From Serinus canaria (lineage: Eukaryota > Chordata > Aves > Passeriformes > Fringillidae), in assembly GCF_022539315.1 (NCBI RefSeq), contig NC_066316.1, forward strand, positions 29,203,245 to 29,267,244: a DNA stretch of 64,000 nt, given 5' to 3'. Numbering within the stretch: position 1 is the stretch's first letter; each line of letters opens with the position of its first letter. Below are positions 34,100 to 46,856 of this stretch, piece by piece. Position numbers and translations under genes: made by a program. Under the pieces are notes generated by a model, which did not search any database, was not told the origin of the DNA, and saw only the letters and a list, made by a program, of their open reading frames with translations.

Positions 34100-34420
34100 A
34101 CAGGTGTCTCATGAGTAGCTGTACCTGGTCCATCTGGCAGTAATTTAACAATGATGCTTTTATTATCAGCACTCTATAATCAGCTCATTGTGTGATTGCC
34201 AGTCTGTCCCCCTGCCATTTTCTTGTGTGGTTTTTTGAATGTTTTCATAATTTCAATATGAAACCAGTCTTTTGGGCCTGATGCCTCACATGTGCAACCA
34301 AGACTTAGCAAATGGAGGCTTACACAATGGGCCAAACAGCTGGCTTTGTGTTGCCTCAGTAGAAAATGTCTAATTACAGCAGAGTACACACACCACCATT
34401 GATGGCAACACATTTGTATT
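34100..34420. other. Candidate conserved noncoding element
   Basis: Repeat-free segment with a mixed composition unlike its AT-rich flanks: GGCAGTAATTTAACAATGAT, CTTTTATTATCAGCACTCTA, TAATCAGCTCATTGTGTGAT and CATAATTTCAATATGAAACC blocks. I infer possible regulatory function from this appearance only. Confidence 0.3.
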
Positions 34421-37400
34421 AAAGTGCCTTTGTTCTGGGGAGACTCCTATCATTTATCTAAATTACTATTATTTTCCCTTTCTCCTCAGAGCTTTTACTG
34501 AGTCTCTGAGCAATTTCAAGCCATTAGCCTACAGATCCAGGCTTTATTCAATAGGACTGCATTACTAGAGAATGGCTGTCTGCCTAGCTGTGTCTGGCAC
34601 CAGTCAGTCATGTCAGGAATCCTAGATCCAATGGGCATGGCTCATCCTGTTTTGATTGATGCCCCACTCCCCCAGTGCTGCTGCCAAGAGAGGTTGTAAT
34701 TCATGCCCGGATGGTTCTGCTGTTCCTTATTTCTGCATAAAATGTCTGTCTTTTCCTGGGTGCTCTTTAATTTCTGGGGTTTATTTCCATTACTGCCAAA
34801 ATCTGCTTGATGCTGGAGAGACTGATTCCCAATACAAACGTACAATTGGGAGAAATGTCTGTGTGGAGAAGGATGAGTGTGAGGAAGGAATGGGTACAGC
34901 TGGCCCTTACACATGCTTTTGCTCGTCAGCCTCTGATAGGGGGTGAACAGGGGACATCTGCAGCCATTTCTTCTCCAGGCTGTTCTCTTGTCAGAATTTT
35001 GACAGGTAAGATGAATCACATCATCTGTCTTCTTCTTGTCTACTTAAATTAAGCTATTTGGGCTAGAGACTTCTTTCATCTGTGGCTGATACTGTACTAG
35101 AGGTAGCAGGGCAAGCACTTTGATACTGTTAAAATGCAAATATTCCCTAATATTTTACCTCATTAAGTATCTGCCAGAGTATTTTGAAAGCTACTGTAGG
35201 TGCTGAATTTCTATCTTGCAGAGTCAAATATTTCCACCCCCAAGAGAGGTTAGAATCTAGAGCATTGAGAAAGCTGGGAAAGACTTTCACACTGTAGAAT
35301 AAAGTAGAGAACACAGCTGGAATTCCCCTTCCCAAAATGTAGAGTATGGATATACAGGCAAAACCTAAGGTTAGGGTTTGTTTCAGGGGGAGGGGTTAGC
35401 TGAAGGCAAGACAAGACAGAGGAACAGAGGGCTCAAAAGGTTTTTTGATGGTAAATGTGGGCAGGTCACTAGAATTATCACACAAGCAGTAATCTGGGAA
35501 TGCACATAGGCTCAGCAGCAGCTGGGCTTTATGTCTCCAATAAGGGTTAGAATTTGGAGAATGAGAAAGCCAGCAAAAGGGTTTGGTATCCAAAAAAGAT
35601 GAGACTTAAGCAAGAACCTTTAGAAGCCTCTGAGTCACTTTTTTTACCCTGGCTGAATCACCTAGCAGAAGCCTTAGCCTGCTGTGACAGATTGAACTCT
35701 CCCCACAGCTCCAGGCTTTCTCCTTGTCAGAACCTCCACTGTTCCTTTAAACCTACCTGTGAACTGAGACAGCTCAGGACTCCTGCCAAACACCTCCACC
35801 ATTTAAAGGCTTCCCAGCTGTCAGGTGAGGTCTAGACTAGGGTTTGACGTTCAGCAGAAGTGAAAGCTAGAGGAGACAGCTTCTCCATGAGTAGAGTTCT
35901 GATGCCACAATTTTCCTCAGAACAACACATTGAAGAATTTAGGGGAGATTGCCCTTTCTGAAATATTAGTTTAGTTTAAGATTATGCTTCTGAGAAGACA
36001 GGCAGGACCTGTGGTAATAGAAAACTTGACTGTGGTTTTCAGTTCCCCTCCTATCAATATCTCGAGGTAATGCATTGAACATTTGTACACCTCACTCTCA
36101 GACAAGGGATTGGGGTGCTGAGGAACACCTAAAGAGACTCACCTAAAGGTAGAGTTCAAGAAGCCCATGAGGTGATATTTGGGTCCTGGATAACATTTCT
36201 CCCAACTATACATTGTCTAGGAACTTTAGGACAGTCGGACCTAAATCCCTGATTCTGTTCCAGGTTCAGGTAAAAATGAGGGGCTTGAAAAAGGGAAATC
36301 CCTGGGCAACACTAAGAAGATGGTTGAAAAGACTGACCAAACCTGGGAGGAATTCCCAGCCCTGTTTAATCTGAGGGCTAGGGTTCACATTAGGATCAGT
36401 TTTTTGTAGGAGAGACAGTAAGAGCAACATTCAAAAGCTGCCCAATTATGAACCAAGAGTTCCTGTTAATGTCTCTTTCAGTCTGAATACTCAGGTATTA
36501 TGTCAGGGTGTAGCCTTCCATGGACCAGTCTCCAACCATTTGGGAATTTTTGTCTACACACTGATACCTGAGATATTGCTGTCTGACCCTTCTAGCCCCA
36601 GACCACTTCTTCCCTCAAGTCCACCTTCCCAGACTGCAGTTACAAATAACATTTTATTTTATGGCACACCACCCTGTTTTTCAATGGTCTTCATGTCTTT
36701 CCTCCTGTTTCTTTAGTTACCCTACCTATTCTCAGGTTTTGCAGAGCTCTCTCACACATATGCTACTTTTCTTACACATCCAAATTCTCTGCCCTTTCCT
36801 CAGCTTATTTTCCTAGTGTGTGGTCACTCTCATCATGCAATCTCTGCTCACTTTCATTCACAACCTTTTAGTCCAGAAGACAGATTTTCTATTTAAGAAA
36901 CTGCTGGCATCATTTTTCTTGTCCTAAAAGTGGTTTTATGCTGTGTCAGAACTCTGATTCAAAGCACCATGCTTGCTCACCATTGCTACTAAGAGCAACA
37001 TGCACCAAAAGAGGACTTACTACTGAAAAACAACATTAATTTTCATTAGTCATATATTCATCTCTGCAAACACAATCAATAACCTAATTAGGTATGTTAT
37101 GTTTACTCTCCTGCACCCCAATATGATTACATAATAAAGTCATGAACAGAAACACAATGAGAAATGTTTGTACTTAGTTTTCTGCAGGAGACTTGTCATT
37201 ATAAACAAAGTAAATTTCCTTTCTTAGTCCAGCATTTGTGTGCAGTTCTTTCTGGACCTGCAAATAGTGTGAGGGGCAAGTGCTCAAGGAGCTCAAAAGT
37301 CCAAGGCTGAGACTTGTGCAGTGTCATAAAAGTCCTGTGTGATCTTTCAAGCTCACAGATGAAATGAAAGTGAGAATATTCTGGTCTCACAGAGCTGATG

Positions 37401-37611
37401 TGGGATATTCGAGTGCAGTTGCAACAAGGGCCACAAAAGCATCCAATAATTTGGTAAATTACAGGCAAACATACTCCCCACGAGTATGATCTATTTGATC
37501 TATTTTACAAGATCGAAGCAGAGAGCTTTCACAGCTCTAAAGGGAAGATTAGGCACACATAAGAATAAGTTTTGCATCTGTAGTGGCACTAGCTAGAATG
37601 ATATTTTAATG
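34421..37611. other. Long intergenic stretch
   Basis: No gene recognised. Open frames at 34642-35052 overlap on opposite strands. One contains a short EGF-like-looking run, but most of the needed cysteines are missing. Confidence 0.5.
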
Positions 37612-37850
37612 AGAAAATCATAGATACTTCAAAATTAGAGGTACAGAAGACCATTTAGGTCAGTCAGTCCATCCAATGAAGGATTTCCCATGAAATTTAT
37701 TTTCCAGTATCTTTATCCAGTCTGTTTCTGGGGTCTTTCTGGCTTGAGGTAGAAGGTGAGCTCCAGATGAGATCATAAATAATTTTTTTCCCTGTAGCAA
37801 AATAAACTTTCCTGAGCATGTCTCAATCAATTTATTAATTTCCAGCAAGA
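37612..37850 (-). mobile_element. Ancient CR1-like LINE fragment
   Basis: On the minus strand the segment ends in GACTGACCTAAATGGTCTTC and AGTATCTATGATTTTC, similar to the 3' end of old amniote CR1 types. Further in, the plus strand has CCAGTATCTTTATCCAGTCT, a block I know from such elements. It is strongly diverged, so both the call and the edges are tentative. Confidence 0.55.
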
Positions 37851-40800
37851 GACTCTGCCCTTTTTTCCCAACGATTTGAAGCAGATGGCCTCATCTGAAA
37901 GCTAGTGACCTGAAGATATGCATTTTTTTCCACTTACAGGTCAACCACTCATCAGTGACCTTTAAAAGAAAAAAAATCCAAATGCTGACAAAATTTGCCT
38001 TGCTTAAGGAAAAATGAAAATATTTCAAGGGACTGGTTCAAACTATCATTCTAAAATTACCCTGCAAATCAATTAAGCACTTAACAATGAAACAGCACTC
38101 CGTGTTTCAGCCCACAAGCCATCTGCAGCCTTATGTGGCAGTTAACTCAGGCTGCAGCCAGCTCCTGGATTCCCTTTCAGAGGTCTGTCTGAGCCAACAG
38201 CAGTTTCCAAAGGAGAGTGAATTTTCCCAAAGTCAACAGGCCAGCTGCCCCCAGGCATCTTTTCTACAGCACATTCATGTCTGCATGGCCATACAATGCA
38301 AGAAGCACTGAGTGGACACAAACACATCAAAACCATCTTTTCAAGTCATTTCTCAAGTCCTGCTAACTGGCCACAATACAGAAATTACTTTCTCTAAAAT
38401 GCAAGGGAAGTATTATAAAAAATCAAATACACTTTTCCTCATTTTATTAATGTTGGCAATATTTTTTCCTTGAAATCCCTGCACGAGACTCCTTTGTGAT
38501 GTTTTACCATCTCATGATGAATCCCTCTTCATTGTTATTGGTCTTTCACATCCCTGTTTTCCTTCTGCTCTGTGTGATGTTATTGATGAAGCACTGGGGG
38601 TTTTTTTGCTTCTGATTTATTATAGGTTACTGGTGCAGATTCCCTGCTTTCTGAAAAACCCAAAAGCATGTGGCAGTCTCTCACTGCACCATTCTGTTCC
38701 AGCTGGTCTGCTTTCCAGAACAGTTTATCCAACTGTTTGTTGGCAGATACATTACCACAGGGCATAAGGAAAGTCCTTCTCAGGAGAATGAATAAAAGAT
38801 GGGTAAGAAGAAGTGGCTATAAATGGTTAGTTTTCACAATGGAAAGATATCAAAAGTAGTCCTAATGTTTTTCCAGGTATTTCTGTGGCACAAAATGCAA
38901 TTCTAAGGTCTAAACACCTTAAATCTCTTAAATCTCTAAATCCAGTCCATTATGATTTCATGCTTAGCAGTGGGGATTTATCAGCCAAGAGCTCTCAGCC
39001 TAAGGCAGAATTGCCTTTTTGTGGCCCTTCATGCAGAGCAGGCCTGGAGCTCAGCCTACAGAAGTGCACAGGTGGGACTTCATGTCCTGTGCTCTTGATT
39101 CAAGGTTTGTGACACATTATGTGGCCTCTCCTCATAGCAAACAACTTGTTTTGGAATAGATCTTTGACCAACTCTGATATCTTGGGGTTTCTCATTCAAC
39201 CGAGCAGTTTTGTTTAGCAGTTTCATAAAGCAATTGAAGTGCTTGGTTTCTTAGGTAACATACAGTGCTATTCTGAAACCAGTTACATACTCTTGAAAGA
39301 ACATTGTCTTCTCACAGTTTTCTGAAGAGTAATTTTATATGCAACTTCATATAAAGTAATACTGTTTAATCATGAAGAATATGTCTCGCATGCTTTTGTA
39401 AAATTGCAAGTATTCTTCATAATTCTTCTATCAATATCTCACTCTCATTAAATGAGGTTTTCCATATGAATATTACTATTGTGTGTTCAAATGAGGAAGT
39501 GCTATCATCAGCAAAACCAGCAAAATCTGAATCAGAGTAAATATTAATGGCACTTTACAACATCATAGAAAGTAAGAATATAGATCTCTGTGTACAAATC
39601 CAGAGCAGTGTTTCAATCTGGAGGTAAATACAAACAGTTTTGCAAACACTAAGCATGGTTAACAGACTTTTTCAGCTCTTAATGTATTTAGTTTGTCATA
39701 GCTGTTGATTTCAGTATGTGATTTTGATAGGTTAAAGCTTTAGGTAAGACTTGCAGAATATTTTCAGCGAGTTGAGTTGAATATCACTGAGAGATAAAAA
39801 TTGACAGTTATCAGCCTATGGAAAGTTGTATCATTACATATTCTTCTAAGGCTTAAAGGTACCAAAAATTCTAAAGATGCAATTTGTTCACTTCTAAAAC
39901 ATATATAAATAATATGCAACTGAAAGAGAATGTCTCTCTGAAATAAAGAACTAATTCCAGATGCACTTCTCACAAGGCATAAATCCATACTGGAGTCAGC
40001 ACCACAGAGCAGAACTCCAACATAAGTCATATTTCCACTGACATCAGCAGACTAAATATGCAGCTGATGTAACACAAAGTACCTCCATAAGGGAGAATGT
40101 GTTTGCAAGGCTTTTCTCCACCTATGGTCAGCATAAGTGAAAAATAAAAATTAAAAAAAAAAAAGAACACCTAAAAAGAGATGCAAAAAGAAATATTTCC
40201 TTTTTAATTTCACACCAGCAAGAGAACTTCCCAGAAACCCTTTCTCTGTTTGCTGTTATTGAACACTGGGGAGAGAAAGCTGCTGCTGCTGACCTCTGAG
40301 TCTCCAATTTACCCATTCACTTTTGTTGCAGCTCCCCCCATTACAGGGGGGCCACTGATTTACTAACACAGTGGTTCCTCTCTCACTAGCAGGCACTTAC
40401 TTCAAACATGTTGGTTATTCATGAGTGCAGTGTGCCCTTCAGTGCTAGGACTTGACCTCTTATTTGTTCTTTTTGTCCTGTGTTTGGACCAATTTATGAT
40501 CACAAAATTGGTTTGGGCCTCCTCAGTCCTCCAGGCTTGTACATTTCCATCGCATGATTGCTTCCTTACATAATGGGATAGCAATCAGGAATTGATGAGT
40601 TAATATTTCCCTTTCCTAGCTAATTAGCTTCCTGAGCACAGTGCTGCCATCAGGAATGTTCAGGTGCCATAGATTATTATACCAGTCAGGGCTCTAAGCC
40701 AGGAAATATCCAGAGCTTTTAGTGCTGGTAGGTGTCACATTTGTTGGAGGTTTTCTTTTCCAGATGTGACAGGAAGCCAAGGTTTGCACTGCCCTGAGTT

Positions 40801-42215
40801 GCTAGAACATCACGGTTTCTCCATATATTTTATCTAAATTACTCACAAAATTTCTTTTACAGGTTTGGTCAAAAAGACATGACATCTGAATTGAATACAT
40901 TACATTACCCTCTATCTAAGTCACTATGAAGAATTAGTATGTGATACAAATTTATATTCTGTTCTATAGGAGGGATTAAATGGAAGCTAAAGTGACTTTT
41001 GTTCAGGGAGTTTGCAATCTATATCAAATGTTCTGTGATCTTCAGCTGACAAGTATTCAGTTTTAGGTACTGTTAGTATATCACAAAATTTAGACAATAA
41101 GTGAAAGAAGAAGGAATTCAGAAAAAGTCCTTGTCAGTGCCTCTCAGAGAAGTTGTTCTAGAGAGAAGACCCATGGTAATGTAACTGATACAAACTTTAT
41201 AATTTCATCTACCAACTCCAAACTTTGTATTTCTCAACCTGCCCCACCCTTCATACCTATTTATGTCCATATATTCACATTTAGATTAAGTACAAGAAAG
41301 AAAAAGGCAAAAAGTAACATATTCCAGAGGTGGACTATTCAGATTGGATTTTTCTGAGCCAAGAACAAGTTTCTTTCATTAATGTATATGTGCAGGTTTT
41401 ATACACCACAAACTCATGTTCTAGTGTGGCCACTTGAAAATTTGTCAAGAATACAATAAATAAGAAGTTTTTTATCAACTGTTAATGTGTTCCTACAGGT
41501 CTGGCATAGACCATATTTTCCAAATAAGTTATCAGATATATCTATCTCCAAGAATTTTGCATTTTCCCAGTCTGTGATACACATTTCCCTTGATGGACCA
41601 CTGAGAGTAGAAGAGATGTTTTTAAAATTCAGGATAGAAACTGTTCTTTGCAAAACAGTCCCTGTTGGAACAGGGATTGTGTCAGACTGGTCATTAATAT
41701 TAGGCAAAATTAATTACCTTGGTTATTGCTGCATCTATTTATCTATTGCACTTACAAAGGGAACATGTCATTAATAAAATTCATGCAATCAAAACCAATA
41801 AAATTATTCTGGTTTGATCAATGGTACTTTTTTTCCTCTAAATGTAAACATCCTACTTCTAGAACAATTGTCATGACAGTTTTGATAAAACTAACATGAA
41901 TGGATTATCCTGAAAATCACAATCTTTTGCCTCCAAAAGATACTGATACAAACTGTTACAGCATTAGAAGTTTTTTCCCATGAGAGATGGTCAATATCCT
42001 TGATAACTTTATTTGTAACTGTTGTTTCCAAAAACTTGAAGTACAATAGTTTGGAAAAGTAGAAGACTGCACAAAGGAGGCAATGCTCTATCTTTTACTT
42101 GGGCAAATAAAATAGACATGGTAAGCAACAATGTGTTGCTTTTAGTGGTAGTGTTTCCTAAAATAAATGGTCAATTATTTAATTCATTATAAAAGATTCT
42201 ATTACATACTCACAG
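37851..42215. other. Long intergenic stretch
   Basis: No gene or confident repeat. A 12-A run lies near 40153-40164. Confidence 0.5.
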
Positions 42216-42306
42216 AAACAAAACAAAACAAAAAAAAAAAAAAAAAAACAAACAAACAAAAAAAAAAAAAAAAAAAAACAAAAAAAAACAAGAAACAAAA
42301 AAACAA
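42216..42306. repeat. A-rich tract with AAAC units, about 90 bases
   Basis: Long A runs broken by single C or short ACAAACAAAC blocks. It produces the lysine-rich frame 42167-42391, which is not a gene. No retroposed body was recognised before it, so it may be an expanded microsatellite or an old tail. Confidence 0.95.
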
Positions 42307-45300
42307 CTGCAAAACCCAGCAAAAAAATCAATCCTGGCCTGCAAATACCATTTATCTGCACTTCACAATATCATGTGTTTGCAATTCCTGATGGCATAGG
42401 GTTTGTCTCTCTCTTTCATTCTTAAAAAAGCTACAAGATCCAAAAGTAGGCCAAGATAAGGGCAACAAAAAGACTATCTTTATTTAGGAAGATGTTGCAT
42501 TTTAATCATTGCATGCAGAATTAAATACCAGACAGGAATGCATTGACTTTTTGAGGGTTCAGTTTCATACAGTGAAAACCTGTAACTCGAAAATCTAAAT
42601 CTAAAGAAAGAAAGAAATTAAATAGAGAATGACAGCTGGGAACTGTTTCACATCCTGGAAGATCCCAAAGGCACAATCAGGCAAGACAGAACTAAATCAG
42701 TAAATAGAAAAAAAATGCTGGTTATAGATAGGCAGTTGCAAATAATATATTGATGGTTTTGTAAATTAATGTATGAAATTGTAATAACAGAAGAAAAATG
42801 ATAACTTGAAATTTAAAGGGATGCATTTGAAGATGTAATTTGCATAATTAAGCATATATTAGAGTCTGTGAATTGTATGAAATATCCAAAATTTGATTGT
42901 AAGGTGAACTTAATAAGCAAGTAGAAATTGAAGTGCCTCTTGCCAAATGACAGAAGTTTTTCCTGAAAACAGCCTTTCAAAGTTTCAGAAACTCAGAGCC
43001 CAGCTTTTCCAACAGGCACGTTGATGACAGACAAGAGAAACTTCACTTTCACTCAACAACTACTAAGTGCTCTTTTGTATTCATCCTTCCATTTAATTTC
43101 TGCCCAAGGTAATGCTTTAAAACAAGCTCATCTATAATGTCTTCATTGCTTTCTAATGTCAATCTACATTGTATAATATGTTTCAGCTGAAAAAATTGTA
43201 TCCTGATTTTATAAATAGCATTCACTCTTCACTGCAGAACTGAAAACTTGAAACCTCACACAAAGCAACAACCACAGTTACTATCTATTCCTCTCACCTC
43301 AGTAGCAAATGCTCTCTTCAAATCCAGCTCTTGGTGCCTGTCACAGCTACCAGAGCAGGTGCCAGTGGTTGCCATTCTCCCACTTTAACAACTCTGTGGA
43401 ATGAAGCAGGGAGAGTCCTAGGAAATCCCACTTAGATTCACTATCTACCAGAGTTGTACCTATAAGGTCTCACTTCACACTTTATATTTTTACAACACAA
43501 AGCACTGATCTCTTTCTCACTTTGGGATCACAGACAATAAAGTTTTAAGCTCTAGGCTGAGCTGGCCTGTGGTCCTCTGTCCTTCTGGCTGCATAGCCAG
43601 AGTAGAGATTGCAATGGGATCAGGATACGAGCATGGACTTTTTGTGAGGAACCTCATGATTCCTCAGGACATTTAAACAGGAAATCTAAATATGAAAACT
43701 TCAGCTCTTGAGGCAACTGTCTGTTGTCCAGCTGCATGTGACACAAAGAATACTGAAGCAGAGAAGCATGTACAAAATATGTAAAACTGCAACTGAGGTT
43801 AGATTACTTCTGTTTCTCAGGGTTGGTCTTTGGCTCAGAAGAGCACCAGTATAAGGCCTCTAAAACTGAGAGATGTCATACAGCTGGTCTGTCACTGGAG
43901 GCAGTTGCAAGTAGAGCTCACACATCTGTAGCCTGTAAGTGCACACTTTTTAGAATATTTTTTGCAAATTTAACATATTAACTCAATGCATAGGGTTCAT
44001 TTTTTTTTCTGAATTTCACATCTTTCTTTATCTCTCTTACTTAAAAAGGAAGGTGTTCATAGCATCTGGATGTCATAATTTTCTATTGTAAGTATATTTT
44101 AAGAATAGAAAATAGTGGGAATTGTATTCCTAGAAACAATATTCCAATAAAAGAATATAACTTGTGCTAATAGGGTCTGAATTTTTTTGATAAAAGTCTC
44201 TTCATCAGTAACTACTGACCTGAATCTGGATTCAATTAATTACCTTGCAGTATTCCTGTTCTTTCTGTCCTACTGGTAAGGCCTCAGTCATAGCAGAGTT
44301 AATTTGGGAGCTCCAAAGCAGCACAATCAAAAGAGAGGACCTGCCACAACAAATATTCAACACAGGGGTAGAGAATTGGAGTGTTTCTAGCTGAAACTGG
44401 TAGTGCCTTTTTACCTTCTTTCTGAAGTAGATCAAACACAGAAAGGGGGAAAATCAGCAGATTTTGTGAATGGAATAATACTTTTCCCACTTTGGAGCTT
44501 TATTGATTTGGGGCAGAAAACTGCAAGCCTTGCAGACCACTCCCTGGCTCTCCAGTTGCTCAGTCATCTCATGGATGGGAGTCCCAGCATCCCTGTTGGT
44601 GCAATATTGTCAGCAGTGCACAGTTGTGGTCGTGATTGGTACCTGCTGTTCTTCACCCCTCAGCAGTCCCACAGCAGAAGGGCTCAGTCTGTTTTGTGAC
44701 AGAGGCTGACTGGAAACAGAAGTTCTTCAGAATTCTTTATTCTTGGGGAAGAGCAAAAAATCACACTGTAAAAATTTATACCCCACTTCCACATTATTTG
44801 TGAAGAAAAAGGGATAAAACTCTTCTCACTTCCCACTGAAATCTCAAGACAGCAGAAGCAGCCTCTTTTGAGTGGCTAAGCCCTGTCATGCCATCCCATT
44901 CCTTTGTACACCCCTGAGTTTCCCTTTGTGCAGATATCTGAACAAAACCTTACACATGAAAATGTTGGTGGAAAAGGAAATAGAAAAAAAATTGTCCTCA
45001 GCGAACTGAAAGTTGGTTTACTCTCTAATGAACTATTTACAGACTATTTTCCCACCTTGCTCTGAGCTCCAGTTTTTAGGCAAAGCAGTCTGCCAAGCAT
45101 TTTAAATTGTATCTATCCATCCATCCAAACATTTCTAGTGATATAAGCACTGAAAGCCATCCATGATCCGGGATGGACAAGAGGAATGGATTAATCACAT
45201 CCCCATCATTAATTGCAGTGATTTCAATACAGCCAGATGGCTGCTTGCCGGTGGTGGCAGCATCTCTGTGAAGTGTTAGTTTCTCTGACTTAATATTTTT

Positions 45301-46247
45301 CTAAATAGAAACTTCAGAGAAAACTGAGTAGATATATGGGGTTTTTAAACCAGAATGAAGCTATGTGTTGAGAAAAATTTCATCAAAATCCCCTCCGTTT
45401 GCCCACTAAGATTTAAGAAAACTCTTGTATTCAGCTGAAGGTCAGATCAATTAATTCCTTAAATAATTACATAAATGAATAAATAAATAACAGCTATAAC
45501 TAAGAGATACACAGCTTCAATTCTCTCCCTCTCTTCCTTCTATAGAGTTTAGTTGTTACACTCCTGTTATTCAGACAAGTCACAGAAAACTGAAACTACA
45601 GCTTTTGTCTGAGACACACCTGTGGATAAATTTAGTTAATGTAGGTACTGGCTTTCTGAACAATCCTTTGAGACTCCCATGGATTCCTACCCATAGGTAA
45701 CTGGGAGGAAATAAATTTAACATCCACAGAAGTATGAAAATATAACTAGTTTGAAATGTTATAGAGAAAATTTCTACTCTCACTCCAGGTCCACAGACTG
45801 ACTCCAGCGATACTGACATAGATACTACTGATTTACACTCATAGAAGCCATAAAGCAGATATCAGTGAATTTACACATTTCTCTCTGGAGCTTTAGTGCC
45901 CTCTTTTTCATTTTAATGTCAGCATCATTGTTTGGGGTTTTTTTCCCCCATGTTTGTCTTTATTGAATTACAGCATAATTTGTTCTTGGGAAAGCAGCCT
46001 CATCGTTTAAAAGCTGTCTCCAGATTTCATTTGCATTTTTACTCCTTTGCTTCTGAACAAAATTTCATTCTTGAAGGTTAGCTGGAAAGACAGTGACTAC
46101 CACAGTCCTGAGAATACAGCAAAGCCTTGCAGCAGTTCAGCTAGAGAAAACACTTCATCATGGGGTCTGGAGCTTGTTGGCAGTAAATGGCAGCAGGAGA
46201 TATCAACATGGGCCATTTCAGTGCTTCAGAGAGATGTGGACTGCTAA
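42307..46247. other. Long intergenic stretch
   Basis: No gene recognised. A short AAAT-type tract lies near 45470-45490. Confidence 0.5.
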
Positions 46248-46309
46248 TGTTTCCTGATTTGGTATGACAGAAAGGAACTGTTTCCTGATTTGGTATGACA
46301 GAAAGGATC
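46248..46309. repeat. 31-bp tandem duplication
   Basis: TGTTTCCTGATTTGGTATGA starts at 46248 and again at 46279. The two copies agree over the first 29 bases (46248-46276 and 46279-46307). Confidence 0.95.
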
Positions 46310-46834
46310 TGATAAAAAATTCCAATGCAGTTTTTAGTCTGCTAGTACATGAGAGGAAGTTCATGTGGCAGAAAGAAGTACCTCAACATAGAAGCATTTG
46401 AATCTCTTTTAGTGCAAACAGTATTAGCATTGGGTACTATCTTAAAATCTGGGAAAACAGCTTCACTGAACCCACACCATGCAGGTAGATTCAAAAACCC
46501 TGACACTGCAATCGTGTCCTTGCTGGTGAAGCACAGTGTGTTGGTGACAGAATGGCCTGACAGCATGGACCTTCCCAACATCAAACCAAGGCCCACAGTG
46601 GTGGATAAATGGATGTAATCCTGGGTGTACTATAAATCACTCAAAGCTCTTGCTCTCCCAGTCTACAAGTGCAACACTCATTCACATTATGTCCATTTGC
46701 AGGATGGAAAATTTGAGGCATTTCCTTTCAATTTTAACTTTTTTCCACTGTAAGCAAAACAAAGACATAAATGCAGAAGCAAACCAATTAGACAAATATT
46801 ATTGTGAGTGGAAAAATCTCTGAATCAAAATTTC
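46310..46834. other. Intergenic DNA with an 89-codon frame
   Basis: Frames of 89 (+, 46349-46618) and 84 (-, 46342-46596) codons overlap on opposite strands. No family recognised, so I do not call a gene. Confidence 0.45.
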
Positions 46835-46856
46835 ATTATTATTATTATTATTATTC
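46835..46856. repeat. (ATT)7 microsatellite
   Basis: Seven ATT units in a row after TTTC. Confidence 0.9.

Noticed and set aside
34807..34946. EGF-like-looking run (DEC...YTCFC) in a short frame
   Set aside because: An EGF domain needs six spaced cysteines; most are missing and no splice sites frame it.
35365..35385. Telomere-like GGTTAGGGTT
   Set aside because: Only about one and a half units, so not an interstitial telomere array.
42167..42391. Lysine-rich frame
   Set aside because: It is produced by the A-rich tract.
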